The notes under the pieces are model-generated. The model was not told the origin of the DNA. It saw only the letters and a list, made by a program, of their open reading frames with translations, and did not search any database. 64,000 nt of DNA from Dyella psychrodurans (GTDB lineage Bacteria; Pseudomonadota; Gammaproteobacteria; Xanthomonadales; Rhodanobacteraceae). This document shows, one piece after another, positions 1-8,724 of this stretch. Position numbers and translations under genes: made by a program. The stretch covers positions 307,741 through 371,740 of the forward strand of contig NZ_QRBF01000002.1 in assembly GCF_003363265.1 (NCBI RefSeq), read 5' to 3'. The stretch's first letter is position 1; the number at the start of each line of letters is the position of its first letter.

Positions 1-236
1 GGTTGGCTTCCAGCCCCCCAAAGAACCTCGCTTCGAACTATTTCTATCGCGAGATTGCCCCCTCACCCCAGCCCTCTCCCCGGAGGGGAGAGGGAGTAGG
101 TTGCCGTATGAGTAGAGAGAGCAGGGTTGGTGGCGTTTAGCCGTCCAAACCCATATTCCCAATCACCGGTTGCATTCCGGCTGATGCAGCGCAACACTGG
201 CAGGATTGTTTTCCCCGCAACCCTGACAGAGAAACC
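1..236. other. intergenic region upstream of the lysC-lysA fusion
   Basis: No gene is supported here. The stretch holds one copy of the palindromic repeat at about 58-97 and otherwise unremarkable sequence. Just upstream of the repeat, CTCGC and GCGAG form short inverted arms, the kind of sequence found between paired copies elsewhere in the window, so a partner copy may lie outside the window or have decayed. I see no convincing promoter or riboswitch for the fusion gene. Confidence 0.5.
58..97 (+). repeat. palindromic dispersed repeat, short form
   Basis: One arm is a CCCTCTCCCC run and the other is GGGGAGAGGG, joined by GGA and preceded by CCCCTCACCCCAG. The same sequence recurs about a dozen times in the window in both orientations. 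It is noncoding here. It resembles a REP-type element; its mode of spread is unknown. Confidence 0.85.
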
Positions 237-2849
237 GTGACCTCCAACGCCTCCGCGCCGCTTTCCGCCGGCGCTCCCTGGATCGTGATGAAGTTCGGCG
301 GCACCAGTGTCGCCACCTTGCCTCGTTGGCAGAACATCCGTGAGCTGGTTGCCAGCCGTCGTGCCGAAGGCGCGCGCGTGCTGGTGGTCGTGTCCGCGCT
401 CACCGGCATCACCGACGCACTCAAACAACTGTGCGCGCAGGAAGACAAAAGCAAACGGATCGAGGCTGCGAAGATGATCGCGCAACGTCATTATGACCTG
501 CTCGATCACATGCAGCTGGCGGTTCCCGATACGCTCGCGGTGCGCCTCACCGAGTTGGCGCGATTGGCCGAAGAAGGCCCGGCCGTGCTTGGCGAACTGG
601 CGTGGTCTGCCCTGATGCAGGCGCATGGCGAGCTGATGTCGAGCGCACTCGGCGCGGCCTTTCTCAGCCACAGCGGATTGCCCACCCAGTGGGTGGATGC
701 GCGCGATTGTCTCGCTGCCGTGGCGCTGCCGAATCAGAACGAGCGCACCAAGCTGCTGTCGGCGATGGTCGAGGCCAAGCCCGATCCTGCGTTGAACACG
801 CGCCTGGCCAAACTCGGCGAGGTGTTCATCACCCAAGGCTTCATCGCGCGCGAATCGCAGGGCCGCACGGTGCTGCTTGGTCGCGGTGGGTCGGATACGT
901 CCGCGTCCTATTTCGGCGCGTTGCTGAAAGCGCAGCGCGTGGAAATCTGGACCGACGTCGCCGGCATGTTCACCGCCAATCCGCGTCAGGTGCCCGGTGC
1001 GCGCCTGCTGCAGAAACTCGACTACGAAGAAGCCCAGGAAATTGCTTCGACGGGTGCGAAAGTGCTGCATCCGCGCTGCCTGTCGCCGCTGCGCGAACCG
1101 CGCGTGCCGATGCTGATCAAGGACACCAATCGGCCCGAGCTCGAGGGCACCGTGATCGGCCCCGAAGTGCGCGAGCATGCGCCGAGCGTGAAAGCGATCA
1201 GCGCACGCAAGGGCATCACGCTGGTGTCGATGGAATCGGTAGGCATGTGGCAGCAGGTCGGCTTCCTGGCCGACGTGTTCGCGCAGTTCAAGCAGCATGG
1301 CCTCTCGGTGGACTTGATCAGTTCGGCCGAAACCAACGTCACCGTATCGCTCGATCCTACGGAAAACCTGCTCGATTCCGATGCGGTCGCCGCGCTTGCC
1401 AGCGACCTGGCCAAGGTATGTCGCGTGAAAGTCATCGCACCTTGCGCGGCGATCACGCTGGCCGGTCGAGGCATGCGTTCCATGCTGCATACCTTGTCGG
1501 GCGTGTTGGCGGAATTCGGTCAATTGCGCGTGCATCTGATCTCGCAATCGTCGAACAACCTCAACCTCACCTTCGTCGTGGACGAGAGCGTGGTGGACGA
1601 TCTCATTCCGCGCCTGCACGAAATGCTGATCGCCGCGGGCGCGCTGCGCACCGACGACAGCGCGTTGTTCGGACCCAGCTGGCAAAGCCTGTATGGCAGT
1701 GGCGAAGTGGTGGCTGCCGGCGATGCCTGGTGGCGTACGGAATCTCGCGATCGGCTGCTGCAACTGGGTGCCGAAGCGACGCCGCGCTATGTCTATCACA
1801 TGCCTACGGTGCGTCAGCAGGCACGCAACCTGAAAACGCTTGCTGCGGTGGATCGCCTGCACTACGCGGTGAAGGCGAACACACACCCTGCAATCCTGCG
1901 TGCCCTGGCCGAAGAAGGGTTCGGCTTCGAGTGCGTGTCGCCGGGCGAGTTGAAAGCCGTGATGGCGGCCGTTCCCGAATCGGCGCCGCTGCTGTTCACC
2001 CCTAACTTCGCGCCGCGCGAGGATTACGCGTGGGCTTTCGGCACGCGCGCCACTGTTTCGCTCGATTCGCTCTATCCGTTGGAACATTGGGGCGAGGTTT
2101 TCCGCGGGCGCGAAATCGTACTGCGCGTGGATCTCGGTCGCGGCCTTGGCCATCACGAGAAAGTGCGTACCGGCGGCAGCGGCAGCAAATTCGGCTTGCC
2201 GGTGGACCAGATCGACACGTTCCTTCGCCTTGCAGATACGCACAGCGTGACGGTGCGCGGTCTGCACGCGCATCTGGGCTCGGGCATTCTCGACGACAAG
2301 CACTGGGGCGAGGTGTACGGCCAGTTGGCCAGCCTCGCCGAGCGTATCGGCAGCGTCGCTTTCCTCGATATCGGCGGCGGTCTGGGCGTGCCCTCGCATC
2401 CGGGCGAAGCGCGACTCGACGTCGCGGCGTTGGACGAGGTGTTGCGCAAGGTCAAGGCTGCCTATCCGCACTACAAGTTGTGGATGGAGCCCGGCCGCTA
2501 CCTGGTGGCCGACGCCGGCGTGCTGCTCACCCGCGTCACGCAGCAGAAGGGCAAGGGCAGCTGGCGTTATCTCGGCGTGGACACGGGCATGAACAGCCTG
2601 ATCCGCCCGGCGCTGTACGACGCCTGGCACGAAATCGTCAATCTCACCCGTCTCGATGAGCCGGCGACAGCGCTGTACCAGGTCGTGGGCCCCATTTGCG
2701 AAAGCGGCGACGTGATCGGTTCCGATCGCCGGCTGCCCGAGGCGAAGGAGGGCGACGTGGTGCTGATTGCCCAGGCCGGTGCCTACGGGAAAGTCATGTC
2801 CTCGCCGTACAATCTGCGGGATGAGGCGGAAGAGATCATCCTCGACTGA
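237..2849 (+). CDS. bifunctional aspartate kinase / diaminopimelate decarboxylase (LysC-LysA fusion)
   Basis: A single 870-residue protein joins the first and last enzymes of the DAP-lysine route. The N-terminal part (about residues 15-470) is an aspartate kinase: it begins with KFGGTSVA and carries two ACT-like regulatory modules near 315-470, where feedback inhibition would act. The C-terminal part (about 500-870) is a PLP-dependent fold-type III decarboxylase of meso-diaminopimelate, with the PLP lysine in YAVKANTH (K546), HLGSGI, GGGLGVP, EPGRY and the catalytic CESGD cysteine (C821). The start is a GTG at 237 with only a weak purine stretch upstream. This fusion is known in Xanthomonas, Xylella and relatives; separate lysC and lysA genes are usual elsewhere. 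It stands alone, followed by repeats. Confidence 0.96.
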   Translation: MTSNASAPLSAGAPWIVMKFGGTSVATLPRWQNIRELVASRRAEGARVLVVVSALTGITDALKQLCAQEDKSKRIEAAKMIAQRHYDLLDHMQLAVPDTLAVRLTELARLAEEGPAVLGELAWSALMQAHGELMSSALGAAFLSHSGLPTQWVDARDCLAAVALPNQNERTKLLSAMVEAKPDPALNTRLAKLGEVFITQGFIARESQGRTVLLGRGGSDTSASYFGALLKAQRVEIWTDVAGMFTANPRQVPGARLLQKLDYEEAQEIASTGAKVLHPRCLSPLREPRVPMLIKDTNRPELEGTVIGPEVREHAPSVKAISARKGITLVSMESVGMWQQVGFLADVFAQFKQHGLSVDLISSAETNVTVSLDPTENLLDSDAVAALASDLAKVCRVKVIAPCAAITLAGRGMRSMLHTLSGVLAEFGQLRVHLISQSSNNLNLTFVVDESVVDDLIPRLHEMLIAAGALRTDDSALFGPSWQSLYGSGEVVAAGDAWWRTESRDRLLQLGAEATPRYVYHMPTVRQQARNLKTLAAVDRLHYAVKANTHPAILRALAEEGFGFECVSPGELKAVMAAVPESAPLLFTPNFAPREDYAWAFGTRATVSLDSLYPLEHWGEVFRGREIVLRVDLGRGLGHHEKVRTGGSGSKFGLPVDQIDTFLRLADTHSVTVRGLHAHLGSGILDDKHWGEVYGQLASLAERIGSVAFLDIGGGLGVPSHPGEARLDVAALDEVLRKVKAAYPHYKLWMEPGRYLVADAGVLLTRVTQQKGKGSWRYLGVDTGMNSLIRPALYDAWHEIVNLTRLDEPATALYQVVGPICESGDVIGSDRRLPEAKEGDVVLIAQAGAYGKVMSSPYNLRDEAEEIILD

Positions 2850-2861
2850 TGCTCCACGCTT

Positions 2862-2995
2862 TTCCCTCTCCCCTTTGGGGAGAGGGTAGGGTGAGGGGAC
2901 GCTCTTGCGGTAACGCAAAATCAAAAGGGGTTTGATGGGGCTTTATCGCAAGAGCAGCCCCTCATCCCGACCTTCTCCCCGGAGGGGAGAAGGAG
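2862..2995. repeat. inverted pair of palindromic repeats (composite element)
   Basis: A minus-orientation copy (2862-2898) and a plus-orientation copy (2957-2994) are separated by about 58 bp. The spacer starts with GCTCTTGCG and ends with CGCAAGAGC, so the whole unit is an inverted repeat with palindromic ends. It lies between the lysC-lysA fusion and the DUF559 gene, and may also end transcription of the fusion gene. Confidence 0.8.
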
Positions 2996-3020
2996 CAAAG
3001 CGAGGGAGTCGTGTTTCAGG

Positions 3021-3401
3021 ATGAAACGCTTGCATGTAGATCGTGCGCGGGGATTGCGCAGAAATATGACCGACGCTGAGCACCTGCTTTGGCGCCATCT
3101 GCGCAATCGCCACTTCTCAGGATGGAAATTCCGCCGACAGCATGAAATCGATCGCTACATCGTCGACTTCATCTGTCCAAATGCTCTCCTGATCGTGGAA
3201 CTGGACGGCGGGCAACATGCGGAATTGATGGCAGAGGATGCCGATCGCACATCTCGACTCGAAGGAATGGGTTACCGTGTGCTGCGTTTCTGGAACAATG
3301 ACGTTTTGACGAATACGGAAGCGGTGCTTGAGGTGATTTTGGAGGCTTTGGCAAGAGCGGCCCCTCACCCCAGCCCTCTCCCCAGAGGGGAGAGGGAGTG
3401 A
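3021..3401 (+). CDS. DUF559 domain protein, Vsr/restriction-endonuclease-like fold
   Basis: The 126-residue product matches the DUF559 family: an N-terminal LRRNMTDAEHLLWRHLRNR helix region, RRQHEIDRYIVDFICP, then LIVELDGGQHAE and YRVLRFWNNDVL. The D and E of the DFICP and VELDGGQH segments are in the positions of PD-(D/E)XK-type nuclease catalytic residues; DUF559 is usually regarded as related to the very-short-patch-repair endonuclease fold. Natural substrates of the family are not established. The last dozen residues (PHPSPLPRGERE) are translated from a palindromic repeat, and that repeat also supplies the TGA stop. The gene sits between two inverted pairs of the same repeat, which suggests a mobile or repeat-associated gene rather than a housekeeping one. 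Confidence 0.88.
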   Translation: MKRLHVDRARGLRRNMTDAEHLLWRHLRNRHFSGWKFRRQHEIDRYIVDFICPNALLIVELDGGQHAELMAEDADRTSRLEGMGYRVLRFWNNDVLTNTEAVLEVILEALARAAPHPSPLPRGERE

Positions 3402-3457
3402 AGCGCAGTGTGGCTCTGCTTCCTCTCCCCTTTGGGGAGAGGGCTGGGGTGAGGGGC
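3358..3457. repeat. inverted pair of palindromic repeats downstream of DUF559
   Basis: A plus-orientation copy (about 3360-3400) and a minus-orientation copy (about 3421-3457) face each other across some 20 bp. The first copy encodes the C-terminus of the DUF559 protein. With the pair at 2862-2995 the order is minus, plus, gene, plus, minus, so the gene is flanked by direct copies inside inverted outer copies. Confidence 0.8.
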
Positions 3458-3498
3458 GACGCTCGCGACAAGTTAGAAATAGATCCGGAGCATTTCGA

Positions 3499-4848
3499 GT
3501 GACCCACCCGATCCAACCCCGCCTGACCCAAGTCTTCCGCTTCGTGCGTTGCACGTACGCCCATGGCGTCGCGGAGCTGGTCTATGCCTTCGACCACGGC
3601 GAGGAACTGATCGAACGCGTGCGCTTTCCTGCGGCACCTGCCGTGACAGCCGAGCGCAAGCATGCCTTCGAAGCGGCGTTGAAACTTCTGCACCTGATCG
3701 CCGGCATCAGCTATTACAAAGCCGGTGTTCCGCCCAAGATCGAGCTTTCCAACGGTCCGCTGGACGATGCCACCGCGGATTTGCTCGAGGCCCTGTACCT
3801 GCATGGTCTTGCCGAATTCGCGTATCGCAACGGCCTGGACCTGCGCGGGCGCATCGCGTTTCCGCGTTCCGGCGAGCCTTCCGGCATGGTCAAGGCGGCG
3901 ACTCTGCATCTCCCCGAGCGCACACTCGTTCCCATCGGCGGCGGCAAGGATTCGCTGGTCGCTGTCGAAGCGATCAAACACATCGGAGGCCAGGCAACGG
4001 CCGTGTGGGTGGGCAATTCGCCCTTGATCGCCACGTGCGCCGAACGCACGGGATTGCCCACGCTCAATATTCAGCGCGAACTGGCTCCGGGCTTGTTCGA
4101 GCTCAATCGGCTCGGCGCATGGAATGGACATATTCCGGTGACGGCGGTGAATTCGGCGGTGCTCGCTGTCGCGGCGATTCTCTACGGCTACGACAGCATC
4201 GCCTTCGCCAACGAACGTTCCGCCTCCGCCGCCACGCTGGAATACGACGGTCAGCAGGTGAACCACCAGTGGAGCAAGGGCTACGCCTTCGAGCGCTTAC
4301 TGGGTGACTGGCTGCACACGCATGTGGCGGCCGATCTCCATTACTGCTCGCTGTTGCGTCCTTACTCCGAGCTTGCGATTACGCGCGCATTCGCCAAGCT
4401 CACGCCGTACTTCGACGTGTTCTCCAGCTGCAATCGCAATTTCAAGATACTGGGCCCCAAGCCGGCGGATCGCTGGTGCGGCGAATGCCCCAAATGCCAT
4501 TTCGTGTTCCTCGCACTTGCGCCGTTTCTGCCCAAGCCGCGCTTGCTGGCCATCTTCGGCCGCAACGTGTTGGATGACGAAGCGCAAACCGCAGGTTTCG
4601 ATGCCTTGCTGGAATACCACGACCACAAACCGTTCGAATGCGTGGGCGAGGGTGCCGAGGCGCGCGCCGCGATGTATGCGTTGAGCCAGCGGCCGGAGTG
4701 GCAGGAAGATGCCATCGTTGCGCGTTTCCGCAGCGAGATCCTGCCGCAGCTCGATGTCGCCGAGCTGGCGCTGGAGCCTTGGTTGAAGCCCGCGGGCGAT
4801 CATCGCGTACCCGAGCGGTTGCAGCCGGCGCTCGCGGCGATCGGTTGA
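3499..4848 (+). CDS. murL: UDP-N-acetyl-alpha-D-muramoyl-L-alanyl-L-glutamate epimerase
   Basis: MurL inverts the terminal L-Glu of UDP-MurNAc-L-Ala-L-Glu to D-Glu in an ATP-dependent reaction, as shown for the Xanthomonas oryzae enzyme; it is an alternative to glutamate racemase plus ordinary MurD. The 449-residue product has a PP-loop-like ATP motif PIGGGKDS (residues 145-152) and a cysteine cluster WCGECPKC (326-333), with flanking regions typical of the MurL family. The GTG start at 3499 is preceded by CGGAG. The stop is one base before the ATG of murD2, so the two are almost certainly cotranscribed and act on successive steps. Confidence 0.9.
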   Translation: MTHPIQPRLTQVFRFVRCTYAHGVAELVYAFDHGEELIERVRFPAAPAVTAERKHAFEAALKLLHLIAGISYYKAGVPPKIELSNGPLDDATADLLEALYLHGLAEFAYRNGLDLRGRIAFPRSGEPSGMVKAATLHLPERTLVPIGGGKDSLVAVEAIKHIGGQATAVWVGNSPLIATCAERTGLPTLNIQRELAPGLFELNRLGAWNGHIPVTAVNSAVLAVAAILYGYDSIAFANERSASAATLEYDGQQVNHQWSKGYAFERLLGDWLHTHVAADLHYCSLLRPYSELAITRAFAKLTPYFDVFSSCNRNFKILGPKPADRWCGECPKCHFVFLALAPFLPKPRLLAIFGRNVLDDEAQTAGFDALLEYHDHKPFECVGEGAEARAAMYALSQRPEWQEDAIVARFRSEILPQLDVAELALEPWLKPAGDHRVPERLQPALAAIG

Positions 4849-4849
4849 C

Positions 4850-6208
4850 ATGCGTATCGCCGAACTTGCCGGGCAGCGCGTAGCGATCTGGGGTTTCGGG
4901 CGCGAAGGGCGCGCCGCGATCCGCGCCTTGCGTCGTCGTGCTCCGGAGCTGTCGCTCGCTTTGTATTGCAGCGAAGCGGAAGCGCCCGACGCGCAAACAT
5001 TCGACGCCGCGTTACGCGTGTACGCGCACGAGCCGGATGCCATCGCGCTCAGCGCGTACGACGTGGTGATCAAATCGCCCGGCATTTCCGCCTACAAACC
5101 GGCGATTCTCACCGCACAAGCGCAAGGCACGCGTTTCATATCCGGTACGGCACTGTGGTTTGCGGAAAATCCGCAAGCGCGCGTCGTCGCCGTGACGGGT
5201 ACCAAAGGCAAGAGCACCACCACGGCGCTGCTTGCGCACCTCGCCCGTGCTTTAGGTGTGCGCACCGCGCTGGCGGGAAATATTGGCCTGCCTTTGCTCG
5301 AACTGCTCGATCAACAAGCCGATCTATGGGCGATCGAGCTTTCCAGTTTCCAAACCGGCGAAGCCGGAGCGATGGAACTTGGCGTCATCACCAGCTTGTA
5401 CGAGGAGCATCTCGACTGGCACGGTTCGCGCGAACGCTACGTTGCCGACAAGCTCAAGTTGGCTGATGCGGCGCAACAGTTGCTCGTCAATGCGGAGCAA
5501 CCATCGTTACTGGAAAAAACGGCTACCCATCCGCATCGCCAACTGTTTGGCAACCTGGACGGTTGGTATGTGGCGGACGGGTTCATTCGTCGCGGCGAAG
5601 CATCGGTGCTGGCGCTGGACAAGCTTTCCGTTCCCGGCCTGCACAACGCACTGAATGCCTGCGCGGCGTTGGCTGCGCTGGAGATCATGGGTTTCGACGC
5701 CACTGCGGCAGTGCCGGCGCTTTCCAGTTTCGAGGCATTGCCGCATCGCTTGCAGCCCTTGGGCGAACGCGATGGACTGCAGTGGATCAACGATTCCATC
5801 AGCACCACGCCGCTGGCGACCATCGCCGCACTCGACAGTTTGCGCGGCCGCGAAGTCACTGTGATCGTTGGCGGGCATGATCGCGGCCTCGACTGGTCTC
5901 CCTTCGTGCAGGCCGTTGCCGCGCGTTCGGCGTTGCGCATCGTGACGCAGGGCGCGAACGGTCCGCGTATCGCTGCAGCGTTGCGTGCGAGCAAATCCGA
6001 GATTCCACTCGGCGACGTCGACAAGCTTGACGATGCCATCGAGATGGCGCGCACCATTACACCGGAAAGTGGCGTTGTGCTGCTTTCACCGGGGGCTCCT
6101 AGTTTCGATCAGTTTCACGACTACGCAGAACGTGGTCGGCGTTTCGCCGAAATGGCTGGATTCGACGACAAAGCCATGGCCGGTATCGCTGGATTGGGCA
6201 TCGCCTGA
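4850..6208 (+). CDS. murD2: UDP-N-acetylmuramoyl-L-alanine--L-glutamate ligase (MurD2)
   Basis: This Mur ligase adds L-glutamate to UDP-MurNAc-L-Ala in the cytoplasm, giving the substrate of MurL. The 452-residue chain has an N-terminal Rossmann-like UDP-binding domain, a central ATPase domain with GTKGKSTT (residues 117-124) and EEHLDWHG, and a C-terminal ligand domain with INDSISTTP. Sequence alone does not separate it from MurD, which uses D-glutamate; the assignment to MurD2 comes from direct linkage to murL, the arrangement in which the pair was described. Length and domain order are normal for the family. Confidence 0.85.
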   Translation: MRIAELAGQRVAIWGFGREGRAAIRALRRRAPELSLALYCSEAEAPDAQTFDAALRVYAHEPDAIALSAYDVVIKSPGISAYKPAILTAQAQGTRFISGTALWFAENPQARVVAVTGTKGKSTTTALLAHLARALGVRTALAGNIGLPLLELLDQQADLWAIELSSFQTGEAGAMELGVITSLYEEHLDWHGSRERYVADKLKLADAAQQLLVNAEQPSLLEKTATHPHRQLFGNLDGWYVADGFIRRGEASVLALDKLSVPGLHNALNACAALAALEIMGFDATAAVPALSSFEALPHRLQPLGERDGLQWINDSISTTPLATIAALDSLRGREVTVIVGGHDRGLDWSPFVQAVAARSALRIVTQGANGPRIAAALRASKSEIPLGDVDKLDDAIEMARTITPESGVVLLSPGAPSFDQFHDYAERGRRFAEMAGFDDKAMAGIAGLGIA

Positions 6209-6307
6209 TAACTGGCTACGCAGGTAGCCGCTTTCCGTCTTTCATTTTGAGCAGCTTGGCGACGAGTTGCATCGAAGCATGCCTTGAGCCTGCGGTTTGC
6301 AAGCGTG

Positions 6308-6346
6308 ACCCCTCGCCCAGACCCCTCCCCGGAGGGGAGGGGTCTT
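6308..6346 (+). repeat. palindromic dispersed repeat, divergent short form
   Basis: The arms ACCCCTCCCC and GGGGAGGGGT surround GGA, a slightly changed version of the common repeat. It lies between the convergent ends of murD2 and the M13 peptidase gene, and the strong stem could work as a terminator for both, though no clear U-tract follows. Confidence 0.75.
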
Positions 6347-6357
6347 AAGCTGCTGCG

Positions 6358-8445
6358 TTACCAGATCTTCACGCGATCATCTGGTGCGAGATAAAGCTTT
6401 TCGCCCGGCTTCACATTGAACGCGTCGTACCAGCCGTCGATGTTGCGCACCGTCTGTGCGCGGAAGTTCGCGGGCGCATGCACATCGGTGGCAAGGCGTT
6501 GGCGCAGGGCGGCGTCGCGGATCTTGGAGCGCCAGGCCTGGCCGAAGGCAAGCAAGAAGCGCTGGTCTCCGGTGAGGCCATCGATGACCGGAGCTGGCTT
6601 GCCGCCGAGTGATTTGTGATAGGCGGCATAGGCCACGGTAAGGCCGGATACGTCGGCGATGTTTTCGCCCAGCGTCTGCTGACCATTCACATGCAGGCCG
6701 GGCAGCGCCTCGTACTGGTCGAACTGCTTGACCAGCTTTTGCGTGGCTTCCTGGAAGTGGGCAGCGTCTTGCGGCGTCCACCAGTTTTCAAGCTTGCCCT
6801 GTGCATCGAAATCGGCGCCGGTGTTGTCGAAGCTATGGCTGATTTCATGACCGATGATTGCACCGATTGCACCGTAGTTGGCAGCGGCATCGGCACTCGG
6901 ATCGAAGAACGGCGGCTGCAGAATGGCGGCGGGGAAGTTGAGTGCGTTTTGCAGCGGCAAGTTCACCGCGTTCACGGTTTGCGGCGTCATCCACCACTCA
7001 CCACGGTCGATCGGCTGATGCAGTTTGGCGAGCTGGTGCTGATATTCCAGCGCCACCGAGCGTTCGTGATTGCCGAGCGGATCGTCCGCCTTGATGTCCA
7101 GCGTGGCATAGCTGCGCCAGGTCTCCGAATAGCCCACGCCTACACGCAGGGTTTGGAGCTTCTCCTTGGCCTTGGCGCGTGTCGCTGGCGTCATCCATGA
7201 CAACGTATCCACGCGGTCGGCGAAGGCAGCGATGATGTTCTTCACCATGGCTTCCATCTTCGCCTTCGACGAGGCCGGGAAGTATTGCTTCACATAGATC
7301 TGGCCCACTGCATCGCCGAGATCGGTATTGGTCGCGGCGACGGCGCGCTTCCAGCGTTGCTGCTGCTTGGGCGTGCCCTGCAGCGTGGTGCCATAGAAAT
7401 CAAAGCTGAGGTCCGCATACGCTTTCGGCAGCAGCGGTGCGGACTGGTCCAATGCGTGGAAGCGCAGGTACTGCTTCCAGGTATCAAGCGGCTCGCTGGC
7501 TACCAGTGCGGCAAGGCCGGTGGTGGCGGAGGGTTGCCATACATCGATGTGCTCCTGATCACCGAGGCCGGCGGCCTTGAAGTAGGCCATCCAGTTCAGT
7601 CCAGGTGCTTTCTGTGCGAAGTCCTGCATGCTCCACACATTGTTGGCCTTGTGCACATCCTGGCTGTCCACCAGGCTTTCCTGTGCCTGCGCGATCTTGG
7701 TTTCCAGGGCAATGATTGCCTTGGCTTGAGCATCCGCATCCGGTGTGCCAGCGAGCTTCAGTAGAGCAGTGACATAGTTCGCGTACTTCGCACGTGCATC
7801 CGCCATTTCCTTGTCCTGCGACAAGTAGTAATCGCGGCTTGGCATCGCAATGCCACCCTGCATCAGGTAGGCCATCGGACGATCGGGGTCTTCCAGACCT
7901 TGCGTTACGAACAGGCCGAACAAATTTTCAGTATGGAAATTAGTGTCGTTGATGGGGTCGACATCGGCGCGCTGTTCGCTGCCGAGCACGCTGGCCAGAT
8001 CGTCGTGTGTCTTGATCGCATCGATCCGCGCGAACCGATCTTTCAGTGGAGCGAGTCCATGCTGCTCGATCGCGGCCTCGTTCATATAGGCGGCGTAGTA
8101 ATCGGCGATCTTGCGCTCATTGCTGCTGGCGGCGGGATGCTGCTTGGCGACGTTCTGGATCAGGTTGGCCGTGCGTTTCTCGGCCAGCTCATACACTTTC
8201 AAGAAGGTGCCGGTGCTGGAGCGGTCAGCCGGGATCTGCGCCGTTTTCAACCACGTGCCGTTGGCGTAGTCGAAGAAATTGTCACCCGGCCGGATGGTGT
8301 GATCGACGCCGGACAGATCGATGCCGATGTCCGGTCCTGGGTGGGTATGAGTGGCGGGATCGGCACCGAATGCGGCAGGTGCCGCCATCAGGGTGGTGGC
8401 ACTTCCAAATATTGCCGCCGTGAGAATCCGTCTAAACCGCTGCAT
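6358..8445 (-). CDS. secreted M13-family zinc metallopeptidase (neprilysin/PepO type)
   Basis: About 695 residues. The start at 8445 gives a clear signal peptide (MQRFRRILTAAIFGSATTLM..., cleavage near AFGA-DP) and is preceded by AGGTGATCGCC. An ATG further upstream at 8604 would add 53 residues read out of a palindromic repeat and is rejected. The mature protein has the M13 N-terminal domain (GDNFFDYANGTWL) and the C-terminal catalytic domain with the zinc motif HEISH (H533-H537 of the trimmed protein), the third zinc ligand in GENIADVSG and a typical VxPxx-type tail (KLYLAPDDRVKIW). It should degrade peptides in the periplasm or outside the cell. Confidence 0.93.
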   Translation of the reverse strand: MQRFRRILTAAIFGSATTLMAAPAAFGADPATHTHPGPDIGIDLSGVDHTIRPGDNFFDYANGTWLKTAQIPADRSSTGTFLKVYELAEKRTANLIQNVAKQHPAASSNERKIADYYAAYMNEAAIEQHGLAPLKDRFARIDAIKTHDDLASVLGSEQRADVDPINDTNFHTENLFGLFVTQGLEDPDRPMAYLMQGGIAMPSRDYYLSQDKEMADARAKYANYVTALLKLAGTPDADAQAKAIIALETKIAQAQESLVDSQDVHKANNVWSMQDFAQKAPGLNWMAYFKAAGLGDQEHIDVWQPSATTGLAALVASEPLDTWKQYLRFHALDQSAPLLPKAYADLSFDFYGTTLQGTPKQQQRWKRAVAATNTDLGDAVGQIYVKQYFPASSKAKMEAMVKNIIAAFADRVDTLSWMTPATRAKAKEKLQTLRVGVGYSETWRSYATLDIKADDPLGNHERSVALEYQHQLAKLHQPIDRGEWWMTPQTVNAVNLPLQNALNFPAAILQPPFFDPSADAAANYGAIGAIIGHEISHSFDNTGADFDAQGKLENWWTPQDAAHFQEATQKLVKQFDQYEALPGLHVNGQQTLGENIADVSGLTVAYAAYHKSLGGKPAPVIDGLTGDQRFLLAFGQAWRSKIRDAALRQRLATDVHAPANFRAQTVRNIDGWYDAFNVKPGEKLYLAPDDRVKIW

Positions 8446-8543
8446 GGCGATCACCTGTCTGTGGGAAAGATTTCTCCACCTTAGACCGCGGCGGCAGCCT
8501 TGTGAGCATGACTTTTGGGCTAGTCGATGCATGCCTCGATCGA

Positions 8544-8706
8544 CTCCCTCTCCCCTTTGGGGAGAGGGCTGGGGTGAGGGGGCAATCTTGCCCAAAGGCA
8601 ACATTTGTACTTACAGCAAAAAAATCTGAAACCTGCTTGCTCGGATGTATTTTTCGGCAAGCGTGGCCCCTCACCCCAACCCTCTCCCCGGAGAGGAGAG
8701 GGAGTG
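8544..8706. repeat. inverted pair of palindromic repeats
   Basis: A minus copy (8544-8582) and a plus copy (8665-8706) are separated by about 80 bp. The spacer has CTTGCC near one end and GGCAAG near the other, as in other pairs. The unit lies between the M13 peptidase gene and the GH92 gene, both on the minus strand, and fills most of this 279-bp gap. Confidence 0.8.
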
Positions 8707-8724
8707 ACGATAAGGGAACGCGTA

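Noticed and set aside
63-2924. Long open frame (953 codons) on the minus strand
   Set aside because: It is antisense to the lysC-lysA fusion, is rich in H, R, Q and A as expected for a GC-rich shadow frame, and matches no family.
8446-8604. Upstream extension of the M13 peptidase
   Set aside because: The extra 53 residues come from a palindromic repeat and would bury the signal peptide; the ATG at 8445 has a good ribosome site.
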